Of a DNA stretch of 7,089 nucleotides, positions 5,899 to 7,089 are shown piece after piece. The position numbers and the translations under genes are program-made. The stretch comes from Thermoplasmata archaeon (GTDB lineage Archaea; Thermoplasmatota; Thermoplasmata; Thermoplasmatales; Thermoplasmataceae): the NCBI GenBank assembly GCA_021847855.1, contig JAJZOT010000081.1, forward strand, positions 1-7,089, given 5' to 3'. Position 1 is the stretch's first letter; every line of letters starts with the position of its first letter. The notes below the pieces were generated by a model. It was not told where the DNA came from and did not search any database. It saw only the letters and a list, made by a program, of their open reading frames with translations.

Positions 5899-6573
5899 TC
5901 AGTCCAGTAGAAGGCAGGCGTATTGATTGGATTTTCCGGAATTTAACCCTGATGTCCCGTCAGGACGGATAAGACCAATTCTATTTCCAGCTCCCCCTCT
6001 AAAATTCCGGAATGCGAGATTTCCCCGTTCCCGCTTCAAACACAGTGCCTCCACGATTGCCCCACCCCTTCCGGCTACCTCATTATACACGCATGCCCTT
6101 GCTTCTGGAGGATTTCCGTTTGAGTATGGCTTATCTGCAGTCCGCTTGTTCGGCTCTTTCCCCTCATCTCCATACAGAAATGAGGTTTGTCCCCTGTACC
6201 CCTTTCGGATAAAAGGACGTTCCCTTCCACTTCCTGCAGTCGTTGTGTCCACAGGTCCTTTCTTCTTTCCCTTTATTATCAGGGATATCATAGGTACTAT
6301 GACCTGATCCGAATCTCCGTTTCCTGATGCAGAGTTGGCATTTCGCATTCCTCCTCTGACGCTGATGGAAGATGTTCCATACCTGTTTTCAACCAAGTCT
6401 TTTCTACCGTGCTGCTGTCTGTACGCCAGAGAGCCCTGAAGGTGCCAATACCCAAACTTGCCCTCAGATACTGCCTTGACCCTGGAGAGACGGGTTAGGC
6501 ACTCCCCTTCATCCGCAAATCGTATTCTCGCGGAGTTTAACTTTTGACACTTAAGACAATTCCAACCAGGCAT
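5899..6573 (-). pseudogene. TnpB-like remnant (C-terminal part, IS200/IS605 type)
   Basis: An open frame of 224 codons reads like the C-terminal third of TnpB with its active and zinc-binding residues eroded. FGYWHLQGSLAYRQQHGRKD (40-59), then VENRYGTSS (61-69), matches the family pattern of an aromatic/Leu-Gln stretch, YKA, HG-[RK] and V-D-P-x-x-TSS before the zinc knuckle. The expected CxxCG is SVRGG (71-75), and the second knuckle plus DRD is GNGDSDQV (84-91), so cysteines and catalytic Asp appear lost. The RuvC glutamate region may be IRFADEGE (17-24), also altered. The N-terminal half is absent. The tail after about residue 176 (AIVEA) is probably an overrun of the original stop. Similarity was judged by eye, so it could still be an unrelated chance frame in a purine-rich strand. 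Confidence 0.5.
5934..6012. repeat. 11-bp inverted repeat pair around a small hairpin, at the 3' end of the TnpB remnant
   Basis: TTCCGGAATTT (5934-5944) and AAATTCCGGAA (6002-6012) are perfect reverse complements separated by 57 bp; both hold the palindrome TTCCGGAA. Between them CCTGA/TCAGG can form a 5-bp stem (about 5948-5964). It lies where the guide-RNA region and right end of an IS200/IS605 element would be expected, so it may be what remains of them. Confidence 0.4.
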
Positions 6574-6602
6574 ACGCCAGCTCGTTGCGGCCCGGTAGAT
6601 CG

Positions 6603-6719
6603 CTAGCCCTCCTGTACGATCCTTACTGCGAGGGCGAGGACATTGTCCATGGAGCTTTCGCAGGATATGTTACCATATTCCTGTGTCCAGTTCGCTGCTA
6701 TGTTCTTAGGTTCTTGCAT
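6603..6719 (-). pseudogene. 38-codon frame between the two IS remnants, unrecognised
   Basis: ATG at 6719 opens a frame of 38 residues (MQEPKNIAANW, ending in VRIVQEG) closed by TAG at 6603-6605, overlapping the end of the transposase frame by 22 nt. The segment SSMDNVLALAV loosely recalls the D-x-N-x-D-N-V segment around the first RuvC aspartate of archaeal TnpB proteins, with Asp replaced. If so, it is a frameshifted N-terminal piece of the neighbouring TnpB remnant. This is weak and the frame may be meaningless. Confidence 0.2.
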
Positions 6720-7089
6720 AGATTGGTCCTTCCCCAATTAGACTTGGATGGTTTCAGGCTGCCACTCTCCATGACAAGGCTGAGATTTATCTGTTCAAGT
6801 TCCTGGTGATCCTTTGCATGGCCATATTCGGATATTGATGCGGATGAATATGACGGTATGGGTGTGATGTCATAGAGAAGGGAGTTGCCGGGATGCAGCT
6901 TCTTTATGAGATCATGCTAGAATCTGCGGTAGAGATCCGAAGAACCTATCTTGTCCATGAGATCGCTGTTTCTCTGTGAGTCCATACCGACAGGAAAAAG
7001 GGTGGAAAGATATGTCCCCTCATACCATGTCTTCACAGATGACATGGGCAACGGCCTCACAACCTTTAATATTGCCAGTGCCAGGATCT
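6698..7089 (-). pseudogene. DDE transposase fragment (IS4/IS1634-like), broken, runs off the right edge
   Basis: The minus strand from 7087 reads ILALAIFKVVRP-type sequence (third residues vary), WYEGTYLSTLFP, MDSQRNSDLMDKIGSSDLYRRF, then TAG at 6917-6919. It continues in the same frame as HDLIKKLHPGNSLLYDITP, SYSSASISEYGHAKDH and ELEQINLSLV. LLYDIT with EYGHAKDH and QINLSLV is the region around the first catalytic Asp of IS4/IS1634-like transposases (commonly YDxTSI, then EYGYSRD, then QINLGLV). Homology stops near 6755 and the frame ends at TAG 6698-6700, well before the second and third catalytic residues. The in-frame stop plus truncation makes it a pseudogene. Its upstream part lies beyond the window. 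Confidence 0.7.

Noticed and set aside
5990..6060. Alternative minus-strand frame ending VFEAGTGKSRIPEF and a stop
   Set aside because: The EAG-containing tail resembles some TnpB C-termini, but the same frame is interrupted by several stops just upstream, so it is at most a frameshifted tail of the remnant.
5927..6307. Plus-strand frame rich in Pro/Phe/Arg opposite the TnpB remnant
   Set aside because: This is the pyrimidine-rich complement of the purine-rich minus strand; the TnpB-like pattern reads on the minus strand only.
5899..6573. Functional TldR-like (nuclease-dead TnpB) repressor
   Set aside because: Such regulators keep the N-terminal RNA/DNA-binding domains; here the N-terminal half is missing and the zinc knuckles appear lost, so a pseudogene is the simpler reading.
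6585..6809. Plus-strand 74-codon frame
   Set aside because: It is antisense to the transposase fragment and the junction, with no recognisable motif.
5829..7089. rRNA, RNase P RNA or SRP RNA in the GC-richer right end
   Set aside because: No conserved core segments of these RNAs could be found by eye; the region is better explained by transposase remnants.

Overview
The window looks like chromosomal DNA from a euryarchaeon, most probably a member of the Thermoplasmatales. The basis is archaeal-type ribosomal proteins uL3 and uL4 followed by uL23, TATA/BRE-type promoters, GGTGA/GGAGG ribosome-binding sites, a probably leaderless mRNA, and a tRNA-Lys with no encoded CCA. The order-level assignment is inference from the style of the proteins; no database was searched.

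Layout. Positions 1-1820 (minus strand) are the start of the S10 ribosomal protein operon, transcribed leftwards: rpl3 (831-1820), rpl4 (70-828) and the first 23 codons of rpl23 (1-70). The genes are nearly fused: a 2-nt gap, then a 1-nt TAATG overlap. A leader of about 100 nt with a TATA box lies at 1821-1957. A perfect 9-bp hairpin (2005-2029) separates this operon from the next minus-strand gene, a DUF1015/COG4198 protein (2062-3237). A 367-bp divergent control region (3238-3604) with spaced inverted repeats follows. Then come two plus-strand genes with a 4-nt overlap: a short SerA-type D-2-hydroxyacid dehydrogenase (3605-4552) and a class V PLP aminotransferase of the COG0075 type (4549-5673). 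A tRNA-Lys(CTT) sits at 5755-5828. From about 5830 to the end there is no intact gene. This part holds decayed mobile DNA on the minus strand: a C-terminal TnpB-like remnant (5899-6573) and the N-terminal or middle part of a DDE (IS4/IS1634-like) transposase with an internal stop (6698-7089, running off the window).

How the genes work together. The dehydrogenase and aminotransferase form a translationally coupled pair. They could make serine either through 3-phosphohydroxypyruvate and phosphoserine, or through hydroxypyruvate. The divergent DUF1015 gene carries an ADGHHR motif and is the least understood part. Its position suggests a role in serine or phosphoserine metabolism, possibly as a free-serine kinase or a phosphoserine-handling protein. 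The IS remnants lie directly beside the tRNA gene, whose 3' end is partly echoed in a hairpin just downstream.
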